A DNA stretch of 64,000 nt from Sphingomonas sp. AR_OL41 (lineage in GTDB: Bacteria; Pseudomonadota; Alphaproteobacteria; Sphingomonadales; Sphingomonadaceae): the NCBI RefSeq assembly GCF_029911635.1, contig NZ_JARYTI010000007.1, forward strand, positions 62,001 through 126,000. The letters are read 5' to 3'. Position 1 is the first letter of the stretch. Each line of letters opens with the position of its first letter. The translations under genes were made by a program, and so were the position numbers. The notes below the pieces were generated by a model. The model had not been told where the DNA came from. It did no database searches and was given only the letters and a program-made list of their open reading frames with translations. This document shows positions 7,897 through 17,300 of this stretch, one piece after another.

Positions 7897-9037
7897 TCCG
7901 GTCGTTCCAACAGGCGCGTCGGTCGTGGTGATCGGCGCCGGCGTCACCGGGCTCAGCGCGGCATGGTGGCTGGCGCGCTCGGGCGTCGATGTCGTGGTGA
8001 TCGACAAGGGTATCGTCGGCTGGGAGGCTTCGGGCCGCAACGGCGGCGGCGCCTCGCATTATCAGAGCCCGCTGTTCGCCGAGGAACAGCGCATGTGGCC
8101 GATGATGGACGAGCTGCTCGGCTATCCCACCGAATATCGCCGCGAGCGCATCATCATCCAGCGCGACCCCGACCTGCTCGACCATTACCGCGCGGTAGGG
8201 CGGATGTGCACCGCGATGGGCTATCCGGTCGACGATCTCGATTCACGCCAGGCGCAGGAGATGGTGCCGCTGACCGACGCGACCTGCCTCGGCGGCATCC
8301 ATCTGCGTTTCGGCGGGCATGCCAACCCGCAGCGCACCGTCCAGGCCTATGCCTGGGCGTTGCAGGATCTCGGCGGGCACATCCTGCAGCATTGCCCGGC
8401 GCTTTCGATCGAAACGGCCGGGGGCAAGGTCGTCGCGGTCGAGACCCCGCGCGGACGGATCGCCTGCGACGCTTTGGTCGTCGCGGCGGGGCCGCAGAGC
8501 GGCATGCTGCTTGCGCCGCTCGGCGTCGATTTCCCGCTCGCCGCCGCGCGCGCCGAGATGATCGTCACCGAGCCCGCGCCGCTGATGGCGATCGGCGGCG
8601 TTGACGGCAACGGCCTGTACGGACGCCAGACGCTGCGCGGCAATCTCGCCTTTGGCGGCGGACCGCACGAATGGATCCCGACGACGCCGACCGGCCCGTT
8701 CGCGCGCCCGACTTCGCCGCTGGTGCGCAACCTCGCCCGCCGCGTCGCCGAGATGTTCCCCAAGGCGGCGCAGCTCAACGTCATCCGTTCCTGGGCCGGG
8801 GTGATCGAGAACACCCCCGACGGCCGCCCGATCATCGACCGGCTCGACAATCCCGGCAACGTCACCGTCGCGACCATGTCGGGGGTCGGCTTCGGCCTGT
8901 CGCCGGCCAGCGGCCATGCGATCCGCGATCTCGTGCTCGACGGCAGCTGTTCGTTCGCCGACATCGCGAAGCTCGGCCTGGCGCGCTTCGCCGGGCTCGA
9001 ACCCGACTGGCGCGAACAGCGCGGCTGGGCAGCATGA
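7889..9037 (+). CDS. FAD-dependent amine/amino-acid oxidoreductase (DAO family)
   Basis: A 382-residue flavoprotein of the D-amino-acid-oxidase/glycine-oxidase group. The FAD motif VVVIGAGVTGLSAAWWLA lies at the N-terminus, ASGRNGGG is a typical FAD-adjacent loop, and the C-terminal TPDGRPIID...GFGLSPASG segment closes the FAD site. ATG at 7889 is preferred because the protein then begins just before the dinucleotide fold; it overlaps the upstream gene by 8 bp. An in-frame ATG at 7862 would give a longer overlap. It probably forms a complex with the preceding BFD-containing subunit and dehydrogenates a secondary or tertiary amine. Confidence 0.82.
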   Translation: MSDPVVPTGASVVVIGAGVTGLSAAWWLARSGVDVVVIDKGIVGWEASGRNGGGASHYQSPLFAEEQRMWPMMDELLGYPTEYRRERIIIQRDPDLLDHYRAVGRMCTAMGYPVDDLDSRQAQEMVPLTDATCLGGIHLRFGGHANPQRTVQAYAWALQDLGGHILQHCPALSIETAGGKVVAVETPRGRIACDALVVAAGPQSGMLLAPLGVDFPLAAARAEMIVTEPAPLMAIGGVDGNGLYGRQTLRGNLAFGGGPHEWIPTTPTGPFARPTSPLVRNLARRVAEMFPKAAQLNVIRSWAGVIENTPDGRPIIDRLDNPGNVTVATMSGVGFGLSPASGHAIRDLVLDGSCSFADIAKLGLARFAGLEPDWREQRGWAA

Positions 9038-10290
9038 CGCGCTATTCCGCGCTGGCATTGCTGAAGGCGGGCCTGACCGGGCAACGTCACTGGCCGCGCG
9101 CCTGGCGCGATCCCGAACCGCGCAAGCATTATGACGTCATCATCATCGGCGGCGGCGGCCACGGCCTGTCGACGGCCTATTACCTCGCCAAGGTGCACGG
9201 CTTCAAGTCGATCGCGGTGCTCGAAAAGGGCTGGATCGGCGGCGGCAATACCGGGCGCAACACGACGATCGTCCGTTCCAACTACCGCCAGCCCGCGCTC
9301 CACAACCTCTTCGATTTTGCGCTCGGCCTGTGGGAGGGGATGAGCGACGAGCTCAACTACAATGTCATGTTCAGCCCGCGCGGCGCGCTGTTCCTCGGCC
9401 ATTCGGATTCGGACATGACCCGGCTCGCCGAGCGCGGCGATGCGCTGCGCTGCAACGGGATCGATGCCGAATTGCTCACCCGCGCGCAGGTGCAAAGCCT
9501 CGTGCCGCTGCTCGACATGTCGCCCGACGCGCGCTTCCCGATCCATGGCGGGATGATCCAGCGGCGCGGCGGCACCGCGCGCCACGACGCGGTCGCCTGG
9601 GGCTATGCCCGCGCCGCAGACCTGCTCGGCGTCGACGTGATCCAGCAATGCGAGGTCACCGGCATCACCATGGCGGGCGGGCGCGTGACCGGGGTCGAGA
9701 CCAGTCGCGGCGCCATCGGCGCGGGGCGCGTCGGCATCTGCGTCGCGGGCAATAGCGGACCGGTCGCGGCGCTGGCCGGCATCACGCTGCCGATCGAGGC
9801 GCAGACGCTGCAGGCCTTCGTCACCGAGCCGGTCAAGCCGATGATCGACACCGTGATCATGTCGCAGTCGCTGCACTGCTATATCAGCCAGTCGGACAAG
9901 GGCGGTATCGTGCTCGGCGGTGATCCCGACCAGTTCCCCAGCTACGCGCAGCGCGGCCTGCCGGCCCGGCTCGAAAAGGCCGCCGCCGAGGCGATCGCGC
10001 TGGTTCCCGCGCTGTCGCGGCTGCGCATGGTGCGTTGCTGGTCGGGCACCACCGATATGAGCTTCGACGGCTCGCCGATCATCTCGGCACTGCCGGTCGA
10101 TGGGCTCCATCTCAATGGCGGCTGGTGCTATGGCGGCTTCAAGGCCACGCCGGGTTCTGGCTGGTGCTACGCGCACCTACTGGCGACCGGCGAAGCGCAT
10201 CCGCTCGCCGCGCCATTCACCTTCGGCCGCTTCGCCGAGGGCGCGACGATCGACGAGGCGGGGGTCGGCTTCATGCCGCAGCTGCGCTGA
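9034..10290 (+). CDS. soxB: sarcosine oxidase beta subunit
   Basis: A 418-residue subunit of heterotetrameric sarcosine oxidase. It shows the soxB N-terminus (RYSALALLKAGLTG, then HYDVIIIGGGGHGLSTAYYLA), the GWIGGGNTGRNTTIVRSNY loop in which family members attach FMN or FAD, and a C-terminal GGWCYGGFKATPGSGW segment. The beta subunit holds covalent FMN and non-covalent FAD and carries out oxidative demethylation of sarcosine-like secondary amines. It overlaps its neighbours in ATGA on both sides and is followed in standard order by D, A and G subunit genes. Confidence 0.93.
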   Translation: MTRYSALALLKAGLTGQRHWPRAWRDPEPRKHYDVIIIGGGGHGLSTAYYLAKVHGFKSIAVLEKGWIGGGNTGRNTTIVRSNYRQPALHNLFDFALGLWEGMSDELNYNVMFSPRGALFLGHSDSDMTRLAERGDALRCNGIDAELLTRAQVQSLVPLLDMSPDARFPIHGGMIQRRGGTARHDAVAWGYARAADLLGVDVIQQCEVTGITMAGGRVTGVETSRGAIGAGRVGICVAGNSGPVAALAGITLPIEAQTLQAFVTEPVKPMIDTVIMSQSLHCYISQSDKGGIVLGGDPDQFPSYAQRGLPARLEKAAAEAIALVPALSRLRMVRCWSGTTDMSFDGSPIISALPVDGLHLNGGWCYGGFKATPGSGWCYAHLLATGEAHPLAAPFTFGRFAEGATIDEAGVGFMPQLR

Positions 10291-10553
10291 TGATGCGGAT
10301 CGACTGCCCCTTTTGCGGCCCGCGCGCGCAGATCGAGTTCACCTATCAGCGCACGCTCGATTCGATCGTGACGCTCGACATGCCAGCCGAGGAGGCGGTG
10401 ACGCGGCTCTACGCGCGGGCCAATCCACGCGGGCTGGACGATGAATTATGGCAGCACATATTCGGCTGTCGCCAGTGGCTGGTGCTGCGCCGCCACCGTA
10501 CGACCCATGACATAATTAGCGTCGCTTCCTTCGACCCGGCGGTGCACGAATGA
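10290..10553 (+). CDS. soxD: sarcosine oxidase delta subunit
   Basis: An 87-residue subunit with the CPFCGPR start (C6, C9) and a later HIFGCRQW stretch. Together these supply the Cys and His ligands for the zinc ion of the delta subunit. The family has no catalytic role of its own and stabilises the alpha subunit. Two tandem ATG codons (10290 and 10293) are possible starts, the first overlapping the soxB stop. The gene is embedded in the B-D-A-G order seen in sarcosine and stachydrine catabolic operons. Confidence 0.92.
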   Translation: MMRIDCPFCGPRAQIEFTYQRTLDSIVTLDMPAEEAVTRLYARANPRGLDDELWQHIFGCRQWLVLRRHRTTHDIISVASFDPAVHE

Positions 10554-13318
10554 GGATCGACGGACAGGCCGAGGCGACCTTGCGCTTCACCTTCGACGGC
10601 GTCGCGCTGCGCGCGCGGCCCGGCGAGACGCTGGCGGCGGCCTTGCTCGCCAACGGTGTCGGGCTGGTCGCACGCAGCTTCAAATATCACCGCCCGCGCG
10701 GGATCATGGCGGCGGGGGTCGAGGAACCCAATGCGCTGGTCACGGTCGGAGCGGGCGGGCGCACCGAGCCCAACACGCGCGCGACCGACCTGTTCGTCTA
10801 TGACGGGCTCGTCGCGACCAGCCAGAATCGCTGGCCGAGCCTCGCGGTCGATCTCGGCGCGATCAACGGACTCGCCGCGCCGTTCTTTGCCGCCGGCTTC
10901 TACTACAAGACTTTCTTCGGCCCGCCCTCGCGCTGGATGCTGTACGAAAAGCTGATCCGCCGCGCCGCCGGCCTCGGCAAGGCGCCGACCGAGGCCGACC
11001 CCGACCGCCACGAGCACCGCGCCGCCTTTTGCGACGTACTCGTCGTCGGCGCCGGCCCGGCCGGGCTCGCGGCGGCAGCCGAGGCGGCGAAAGCCGGCGA
11101 GCGCGTCATGCTGGTCGAGCAGGACCGCGAGCTTGGCGGCAGCGCGCTGCGCGACGGCACGCCACTGCCGGTGACAGCTGACGCGCTGACGGCGGCGGGC
11201 GTGCGTATCCTGACCCGCACCACCGCATCGGGGCTGTGGGATCACGGCTTTGCCACGCTGGCGCAGAAGCTGGTCGAGCCGGGCGAGGCCCCTGACCCGG
11301 GCCAGCCGGTGCAGCGGCTATGGCATGTCCATGCCCGGCGCATCATCCTTGCGACCGGTGCGATCGAGCGGCCGCTGACCTTTGCCGGCAACGACCGGCC
11401 CGGCGTGATGCTGTCGCAGGCGGTGCGCAGCTATATCCGCCGCTTCGGCGTGCTGCCGGGCCGCCGCGTGGTGATCGCGACCAACAATGACGATGCCTAT
11501 ACCACCGCCGATGCCGTCGCCGAGGCCGGTGGTACGGTCGTCACGATCCTTGACGCGCGTCCCGAGCTCAGCGCCGTCGCGCGTGACGCGAAGGCGCGGT
11601 ATGAGGTCTACACCAACGCCTTTCCGCTAGCGACCACGGGCAGCCGGCACGGCCTCAGCAAGGTCGACGCGGACATCTGGACCGAACAAAGGTCGTTCGA
11701 CGCGGACTTGCTCGCCATGTCGGGCGGCTTCACGCCGGTCGTCCACCTGCACAGCCAGGCCGGCGGCAAGCTCGACTGGCGTGCCGACATCCAGGCGTTC
11801 GTGCCCGGCGCGACGCTCCAGGCGATCAGCAGTGTCGGTGCCGCCGCCGGCGAGGTCGAGCCGATCGCGGCTGACGTCGCGGCGCTGCCCGACCCCAAGC
11901 ACGCCTTTATCGATTTCCAGAATGACGTCACCGCCGCCGATGTCGATCTCGCCTGGCGCGAGGGCTATCGCTCGGTCGAGCACCTCAAGCGCTACACCAC
12001 GCTGGGCATGGCGACCGACCAGGGCAAGACCAGCAATATGGCGGCGCTGGCGCGGCTGGCGGGCGCGGCCGGGGTGGCGATCCCGCAGGCCGGGCTGACC
12101 ACCTTCCGCCCGCCCTACACACCGCTGACGCTGGGCACTCTCGCTGGTGCCGATGGCGGTGGCCATGCCGCGCCCAATCGCCAGTTGGCGCTGTACGAGC
12201 GCCACCAGCGCCACGACCCGCTGTGGCAGCCGCTCGGTTACTGGCACCGCCCGCGCGCCTATCCGCTGGCCGGCGAGACGCTGCACGACGCCGCGCTACG
12301 CGAGGCACGCGCGGTACGGACGGCCGCCGGGATCGTCGATGTCTCGACCCTGGCCAAGTTCGCGGTAACCGGCCCCGATGCGGCGGCGCTGCTCGAGATC
12401 GTCTGCGCGACGGGCATCGCCAGGCTGGCGGTGGGGCGCGGCCGCTACACCTTCATGCTGCGCGAAGACGGCATGGTGATGGACGATGGCACGGTGTGGC
12501 GGCTCGGCGAACAGCGCTATCTGCTGACCAGCTCGACCGGCGGCGCCGACCGGATGGAGGCGCATCTCGGCTATGCCCGCCGCGTGCTGGCGCCGCAGCT
12601 CAGGGTCTCGGTCGTCGCGCAGCAGGAGCATTATGCCGGCATCGCGCTGGCCGGGCCGCAGGCGCGCGATATCCTGACGCGGCTGACCGGGGCCGAACCG
12701 CCCGCGCATATGGGGCTGGCCGAGGCGCGCATCGCCGGGGTGCCGGTGCTGATCCTCGCGGCAAGCTATAGCGGCGAGCGCGCGTTCGAGGTCTATGCCA
12801 GCGGCGACGCCGCCCTGCCGGTATGGGACGCGCTCGACGGTGCGACACGCGACCGTGGCGGTTGCCCTTACGGCCTCGAAGCGCTCGAATATCTGCGCAT
12901 CGAGAAGGGCCATATCGTGATCGGTGCCGAGGCCGATGGCCGCACCACGCCGCACGACCTGCGGCTCGAGCGCATGCTGCGCAAGGGCGGCGGCTATATC
13001 GGCGCGGCCGGGCTGACGCGGCCAGCGCTGGCGGCAGCGGGCCGCCTGCAGCTCGTCGGGCTGACCGCGAGCGGCGGCGCCATCCCCGAGGGCGCGATGC
13101 TCGTCGCGAGCCATGGCCAGCCGGTCGAGGGCCATGTCACCTCCGCCGCACGCCAGGTGCTGGGCGAGGGATCGATCGCACTGGCGCTGCTCGCCGGCGG
13201 ACGGACGCGCGGCGGCGAGACGCTGCTCGCCACCTCGCCGACGCGCGGGCAGCAGGTGGCGGTGACTGTGACCGAGCCGGTGTTCTACGATGCAGAAGGA
13301 GCGCGCTATCGTGACTGA
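10550..13318 (+). CDS. soxA: sarcosine oxidase alpha subunit
   Basis: A 922-residue protein. The N-terminal domain resembles a [2Fe-2S] fold and carries FKYHRPRGIMAAGVEEPNAL; it is followed by an NAD-binding fold VLVVGAGPAGLAAAAEA near residue 165. A linker contains the YTTLGMATDQGKTSN motif, and the C-terminal third resembles glycine-cleavage T protein, where tetrahydrofolate accepts the one-carbon unit. This domain turns released formaldehyde into 5,10-methylene-THF, which ties the enzyme to purU downstream. The length is slightly below the roughly 960-1000 residues common in the family, but no domain is missing. Confidence 0.93.
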   Translation: MRIDGQAEATLRFTFDGVALRARPGETLAAALLANGVGLVARSFKYHRPRGIMAAGVEEPNALVTVGAGGRTEPNTRATDLFVYDGLVATSQNRWPSLAVDLGAINGLAAPFFAAGFYYKTFFGPPSRWMLYEKLIRRAAGLGKAPTEADPDRHEHRAAFCDVLVVGAGPAGLAAAAEAAKAGERVMLVEQDRELGGSALRDGTPLPVTADALTAAGVRILTRTTASGLWDHGFATLAQKLVEPGEAPDPGQPVQRLWHVHARRIILATGAIERPLTFAGNDRPGVMLSQAVRSYIRRFGVLPGRRVVIATNNDDAYTTADAVAEAGGTVVTILDARPELSAVARDAKARYEVYTNAFPLATTGSRHGLSKVDADIWTEQRSFDADLLAMSGGFTPVVHLHSQAGGKLDWRADIQAFVPGATLQAISSVGAAAGEVEPIAADVAALPDPKHAFIDFQNDVTAADVDLAWREGYRSVEHLKRYTTLGMATDQGKTSNMAALARLAGAAGVAIPQAGLTTFRPPYTPLTLGTLAGADGGGHAAPNRQLALYERHQRHDPLWQPLGYWHRPRAYPLAGETLHDAALREARAVRTAAGIVDVSTLAKFAVTGPDAAALLEIVCATGIARLAVGRGRYTFMLREDGMVMDDGTVWRLGEQRYLLTSSTGGADRMEAHLGYARRVLAPQLRVSVVAQQEHYAGIALAGPQARDILTRLTGAEPPAHMGLAEARIAGVPVLILAASYSGERAFEVYASGDAALPVWDALDGATRDRGGCPYGLEALEYLRIEKGHIVIGAEADGRTTPHDLRLERMLRKGGGYIGAAGLTRPALAAAGRLQLVGLTASGGAIPEGAMLVASHGQPVEGHVTSAARQVLGEGSIALALLAGGRTRGGETLLATSPTRGQQVAVTVTEPVFYDAEGARYRD

Positions 13319-13784
13319 CGCGCCCGTCACGCTAGCCATGGCGCCCGCCGGCGATGTCATCGTGCTCGACCTGTGGGGCGGGACGCTGCCGGCGCTCGAC
13401 CCGGCGATCCGTGCGCTGCCGGTCGAACCACGGCGCTGGTGGCTGATCCATGCCGCACCGCATGCCGACGCCCTTGCCGCTACGATCGCCGACACGGGCA
13501 CGCTGACGCCGATCGGCGGCGGGCTGGTGCGCGCGACGCTGGCCGGGCCGGGCTGGCGTTGGTTGCTGACGGTGAGCGGCTGCTTCGACAGCGAGCATCC
13601 CGACTTCATAACGGGCCGGGTCGCGGCGACAGTGATCCACCATGTGCCGGTGTGGATCGCGGTGACCGGCGATGCCGCGTGCGAGGTCTATATGGCGGCG
13701 AGCTATGCGCCGACGCTGGCCGGCTTGTGGACGACCGCGATCGATGCCCAGCCGCCTTCCCTGCCGCGTGCGGGCAGTGCATGA
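13311..13784 (+). CDS. soxG: sarcosine oxidase gamma subunit
   Basis: A 157-residue protein in the position of soxG. The GTG at 13311 is preferred: it sits ten bases after AAGGA and overlaps the soxA stop by 8 bp. An ATG at 13290 would lengthen the overlap. Gamma subunits are poorly conserved; supporting features are the LDLWGG segment near the N-terminus and a closing WIAVTGDAACEVYMAASYAPTLAGLW stretch, quoted here as WIAVTGDA and YAPTLAGLW. It is thought to help bind the folate/alpha-subunit side of the complex. The call depends strongly on position. Confidence 0.75.
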   Translation: MTDAPVTLAMAPAGDVIVLDLWGGTLPALDPAIRALPVEPRRWWLIHAAPHADALAATIADTGTLTPIGGGLVRATLAGPGWRWLLTVSGCFDSEHPDFITGRVAATVIHHVPVWIAVTGDAACEVYMAASYAPTLAGLWTTAIDAQPPSLPRAGSA

Positions 13785-13817
13785 GGTCGCGATAACGATG
13801 CCGAGGGGGGCCACCGC

Positions 13818-15119
13818 ATGACACCGACCACACCGCGTCTCGAATCGACCCGCTGGTATGTCGTGCTGGTGCTCGGGCTGGTCTATGCGCTCAACATCGC
13901 CGACCGCTATGTCGTGTCGACCGTGCTCGAGCCGATCAGGCTGGAGTTCCACCTCTCGGACACCGGGGTCGGCTGGCTGACCGGCGTGTCGCTGGCGCTG
14001 TTCTACATCACCGTCGGCATCCCGATCTCGCAGCTCGCCGACCGCTCGAACCGCCGTAACATCGTCGCGGTGGCCATGGGGCTGTGGTCGGCGATGACCG
14101 CGCTGCTCGGGCTGACGCAGAATTTCTGGCAGTTCCTGCTGGTGCGGATCGGCGTCGGTGTCGGCGAGGCGGGGGGCACGCCGCCCTCGACCTCGATCAT
14201 CGCCGATTACTTCCCGCGCGAACGCCGCGCCTTTGCGCTGACCGTCTATGCGCTCGGCCTGCCGCTCGGCGCGTGGCTCGGATCGAACGTGGCGGGCCAG
14301 GTGGTCGACCACTTCCACAGCTGGCGCGCCGCCTTCATCGCGCTCGGCCTGCCCGGTGTGGTGTTCGGGCTGATCATCTTCCTGACGGTGCGCGAGCCGG
14401 TGCGCGGGCGCTTCGAGAAGATCGACGCCAGCGAAACCCCGCAAGCCCCGCTCGGCGACACGCTGCGCTTCCTGTGGTCGCAGCGCTCGGCCTGGCACAT
14501 CAACGCGGCGGGCACCGTAATCTGCCTGTGGGGCTGGGGCCTGATGTACTGGACGCAGACCTTTCTCGAACGAACCTATGGCCTGACGACATCGGAAGCC
14601 GGTGCGCGGCTGGGGACGATCTACCTCTGGGCCGGCATCGCCGCGACGCTGGCGACGGGCGCGATCTGCGCCATGCCGCAAATGCGCGAGCCGCGCCGCA
14701 TCGCCTGGTTCCTCGCCGGCATCACCTTCTGTTCGACCATCCCGTCGTTCATCATCTACTGGACGCACTCGCTGGCGGTGGCGACGGCGATGCTGTGGAT
14801 CGTGGTGCCGGCGATCTACCTCTATGTCGGCCCGACCATGGCGCTGTTGCTCAACTTCCTGCCCGCCTCGATGCGCGCGCAGGGCATGGCGATCAGCCTG
14901 CTGACCGCCAATGTCGCCAACCTCATCATCGCGCCGATCGCGGTCGGCTGGATCAGCGACACGCTCGCCGGGCCGCTGCACGGCAATGCGGAATCGCTGC
15001 GTTACGCCTTGCTGGCGCTGTCACTGACCGGCTTCTGGGCGGCGTACCATTACTGGACCAGCGTGCGGACCTATGCCGAGGACGACCAGCGCATCCACCT
15101 TATCGGCGCATCGGCCTGA
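13818..15119 (+). CDS. MFS transporter (spinster-like), probable uptake carrier for the cluster substrate
   Basis: A 433-residue major facilitator with about twelve membrane spans. The motif between helices 2 and 3 is LADRSNRRN, a form of the MFS loop signature, and helix 5 contains [11 protein letters not shown], typical of the spinster-like group common in sphingomonads. An [20 protein letters not shown] segment follows. The gene begins 33 bp after soxG in the same direction and is followed by purU, so it is most simply the importer for the methylated substrate. Substrate preference cannot be read from the sequence. Confidence 0.85.
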   Translation: MTPTTPRLESTRWYVVLVLGLVYALNIADRYVVSTVLEPIRLEFHLSDTGVGWLTGVSLALFYITVGIPISQLADRSNRRNIVAVAMGLWSAMTALLGLTQNFWQFLLVRIGVGVGEAGGTPPSTSIIADYFPRERRAFALTVYALGLPLGAWLGSNVAGQVVDHFHSWRAAFIALGLPGVVFGLIIFLTVREPVRGRFEKIDASETPQAPLGDTLRFLWSQRSAWHINAAGTVICLWGWGLMYWTQTFLERTYGLTTSEAGARLGTIYLWAGIAATLATGAICAMPQMREPRRIAWFLAGITFCSTIPSFIIYWTHSLAVATAMLWIVVPAIYLYVGPTMALLLNFLPASMRAQGMAISLLTANVANLIIAPIAVGWISDTLAGPLHGNAESLRYALLALSLTGFWAAYHYWTSVRTYAEDDQRIHLIGASA

Positions 15120-15157
15120 CGCCCCGCCCCCTATCCCCAGCCCTTCAAGGAGACTTG

Positions 15158-16018
15158 ATGTCAGCGCAGCCCTTCATCCTTGCCTTGTCGTGCCAAGACC
15201 AGCCCGGCATCGTCGCCGCGGTCTCGGCGCATATCCTGGCGTGCGGCGGCAACATCACCGATTCGGGCCAGTATAACGACGCCGAGCTCGGCGGCTTCTT
15301 CATGCGCACCGCCTTCGCCATCCCGGCGGAGACCGATGCGACCCCATTACGGGCCGGCTTCGATGCGCTCGCGGCGCGCTATGGCATGGCACTGACGCTG
15401 CGCCGCGCCGATGCGCGGCAGAAGGTGCTGATCCTCGTCTCGAAGTTCGACCATTGCCTGGTCGACCTGCTCTACCGCCGGCGGATCGGCGAGTTCGACA
15501 TGGACGTGGTCGGCATCATCTCGAACCATCCGCGCGACGCGTTCGGCGCGCTCGACCTTGACGACATCCCGTTCCACCATTTGCCCGTCACGGCGGCGAC
15601 CAAGGCAGCGCAGGAGGCGCGGATCTGGGAGATCCACCAGGCGGCGGGGACCGATCTGGTCGTGCTGGCGCGCTACATGCAGATCCTGTCCGACGATCTC
15701 GCCGCCAAGTTCGCCGATCGCTGCATCAACATCCATCACAGCTTCCTGCCCGGCTTCAAGGGCGCCAAACCCTATCATCAGGCGCATGCGCGCGGCGTGA
15801 AGCTGATTGGCGCGACGGCGCATTACGTGACCGGCGACCTCGATGAGGGGCCGATCATCGAACAGGATGTCGAGCGGATCAGCCATGCCGATACCGCCGA
15901 GGATCTGGTCCGCAAGGGCCGTGACATCGAACGCCGCGTGCTGTCGCGCGCGGTGGCGCTCCACCTCAGCGGCCGCGTGCTGGCGAACGGCGCGCGGACC
16001 GTGGTGTTCCGGGATTGA
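15158..16018 (+). CDS. purU: formyltetrahydrofolate deformylase
   Basis: A 286-residue enzyme that hydrolyses 10-formyl-THF to formate and THF. An N-terminal ACT domain (residues 1-85, starting [17 protein letters not shown]) precedes the formyltransferase-like catalytic domain with [16 protein letters not shown] and [13 protein letters not shown], which contain the catalytic His and Asp. The ATG at 15158 follows AAGGAG at a normal distance. Position at the end of a sarcosine-oxidase operon matches other demethylation operons, where PurU recycles folate loaded with methyl-derived carbon. A palindromic repeat lies just downstream and may end the transcript. Confidence 0.95.
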   Translation: MSAQPFILALSCQDQPGIVAAVSAHILACGGNITDSGQYNDAELGGFFMRTAFAIPAETDATPLRAGFDALAARYGMALTLRRADARQKVLILVSKFDHCLVDLLYRRRIGEFDMDVVGIISNHPRDAFGALDLDDIPFHHLPVTAATKAAQEARIWEIHQAAGTDLVVLARYMQILSDDLAAKFADRCINIHHSFLPGFKGAKPYHQAHARGVKLIGATAHYVTGDLDEGPIIEQDVERISHADTAEDLVRKGRDIERRVLSRAVALHLSGRVLANGARTVVFRD

Positions 16019-16041
16019 GGGTGTGGTTCTCTTCTTCACTT

Positions 16042-16124
16042 AGCCCCTCCCCTTCAGGAGTGTCGGCGCAGCCCTGTCCCCCGGACAGGGCCAAGGGCGC
16101 CGACACTCCTGAAGGGGAGGGGCT
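16042..16124. repeat. 27-bp perfect inverted repeat with nested hairpin (repeat element A)
   Basis: Bases 16042-16068 are the exact reverse complement of 16098-16124, starting AGCCCCTCCCC. The 29-base centre holds a second hairpin (CCCTGTCC at 16072 with GGACAGGG at 16083). The whole can fold into one long GC-rich structure between purU and the DUF3089 gene. It may stop or stabilise the purU transcript. The GAGGGG-rich arm resembles the paired hairpins at 34.6, 38.4, 38.9 and 40.7 kb, so it is grouped with them, although its inner hairpin differs. Confidence 0.9.
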
Positions 16125-16148
16125 TAGAATGATCGCGGAGACCGACCC

Positions 16149-17300
16149 ATGACCCTCTTCCTACTCCTCGCCGCCGCCGCAGCACCCGCCCCGGCGATCG
16201 ACTACCGCCGGCCCGACACCTGGCTGTGCCGGCCGGGCCGGGTCGATGTCTGCACCGGCGACATGGCTGCGACGATCGTCGCGCCCGACGGGACGATGCG
16301 CGCGGAACCGCCCCACCCCAGGGCCGCGCCGAAGGTCGATTGCTTCTACGCCTATCCGACCACCTCGATGGACCCGACGCCGCATAGCGACATGACCCCC
16401 GATAAATCCGAATTGGGCATGGCGGCGTCGCAAGCCGGGCCGCTGCGCGATGTGTGCCGGATCTTCGCGCCGGTCTATCGCCAGGTGACGCTGCCCGCGC
16501 TGCGCGTCGCGATGGGCAAGGGCATGCGGTTGCCGGCGTCCGAATTCGACCTGCCCTATGCGGATATCCGCGCGGCGTTCCGCGACTATCTCGCACATGA
16601 CAATCGCGGGCGGCCGTTCGTACTGATCGGGCACAGCCAGGGCTCGGTGATGCTCAAGCGGCTGGTGATGGAGGAAATCGACGGCAAGCCGGTGCAGCAT
16701 CGGCTGCTCTCGGCGATCCTGCCCGGCGTCTCGGTGATGGTGCCGCACGGCAAGGACATTGGCGGCGACCTGAAGGCAATCCCGCTATGCCGCGCCGCGA
16801 CGCAGACCGGGTGCGTCGTGACCTGGGTAAGCTATCGCGACGGCAACCCGCCGCCAGCCAATGCGCTGTTCGGCCGAACCCCGCCGACGGGGAGCGCCGC
16901 CGCCGGGCTGGAGGCGGGCTGCACCAACCCGGCACAGCTCGCAGGCGGCGCGGCGCCGCTCGACCCGATCCTCGGCTTTCCCTGGTGGCGCGGCGGGGTC
17001 GCGCATTTCGCCCGGCCGGCGGTGTGGACGGCAAAGGGCGTGCCGGTGCCGACGCGCTTCGTCCGTACGCCTGGGCTGCTATCGGGCGAATGCGTGACGC
17101 GCGGCGGGTTCAGTTATCTCGCGGTCCACGTCACCCCCGGCGCCGCGAGCGACCTCGACGATGCGGTGGCCGGCCCGGCGGCGATCGGCGACAGCGACTA
17201 TCCCGACTGGGGGTTTCATGTCGTCGACCTTCAGATCGTCGAAGGTGACCTGATCGGGCTGGTCGGGCGGCAGGGCGAGGCATGGTACGGGCGACGATAG
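16149..17300 (+). CDS. DUF3089 alpha/beta-hydrolase-like exported protein
   Basis: A 383-residue protein with a short hydrophobic N-terminus ending in AAAAAPAPA, likely a signal peptide. The body matches the DUF3089 family: YRRPDTWLCRPG, then DVCTGD, DCFYAYPTTS, IFAPVYRQ and the nucleophile elbow GHSQG (S163). The C-terminal part has YGLAVHV-like and GWGFHVVDLQ-like strands typical of the fold. Members are predicted esterases or lipases of unknown substrate acting outside the cytoplasm. It stands alone after repeat element A and shows no link to the demethylation cluster beyond proximity. Confidence 0.8.
   Translation: MTLFLLLAAAAAPAPAIDYRRPDTWLCRPGRVDVCTGDMAATIVAPDGTMRAEPPHPRAAPKVDCFYAYPTTSMDPTPHSDMTPDKSELGMAASQAGPLRDVCRIFAPVYRQVTLPALRVAMGKGMRLPASEFDLPYADIRAAFRDYLAHDNRGRPFVLIGHSQGSVMLKRLVMEEIDGKPVQHRLLSAILPGVSVMVPHGKDIGGDLKAIPLCRAATQTGCVVTWVSYRDGNPPPANALFGRTPPTGSAAAGLEAGCTNPAQLAGGAAPLDPILGFPWWRGGVAHFARPAVWTAKGVPVPTRFVRTPGLLSGECVTRGGFSYLAVHVTPGAASDLDDAVAGPAAIGDSDYPDWGFHVVDLQIVEGDLIGLVGRQGEAWYGRR

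Noticed and set aside
8347-10176. Leftward frame of 609 codons opposite the DAO and soxB genes
   Set aside because: Both sense genes have clear motifs throughout; the antisense product is low-complexity and lacks a start region with a ribosome site.
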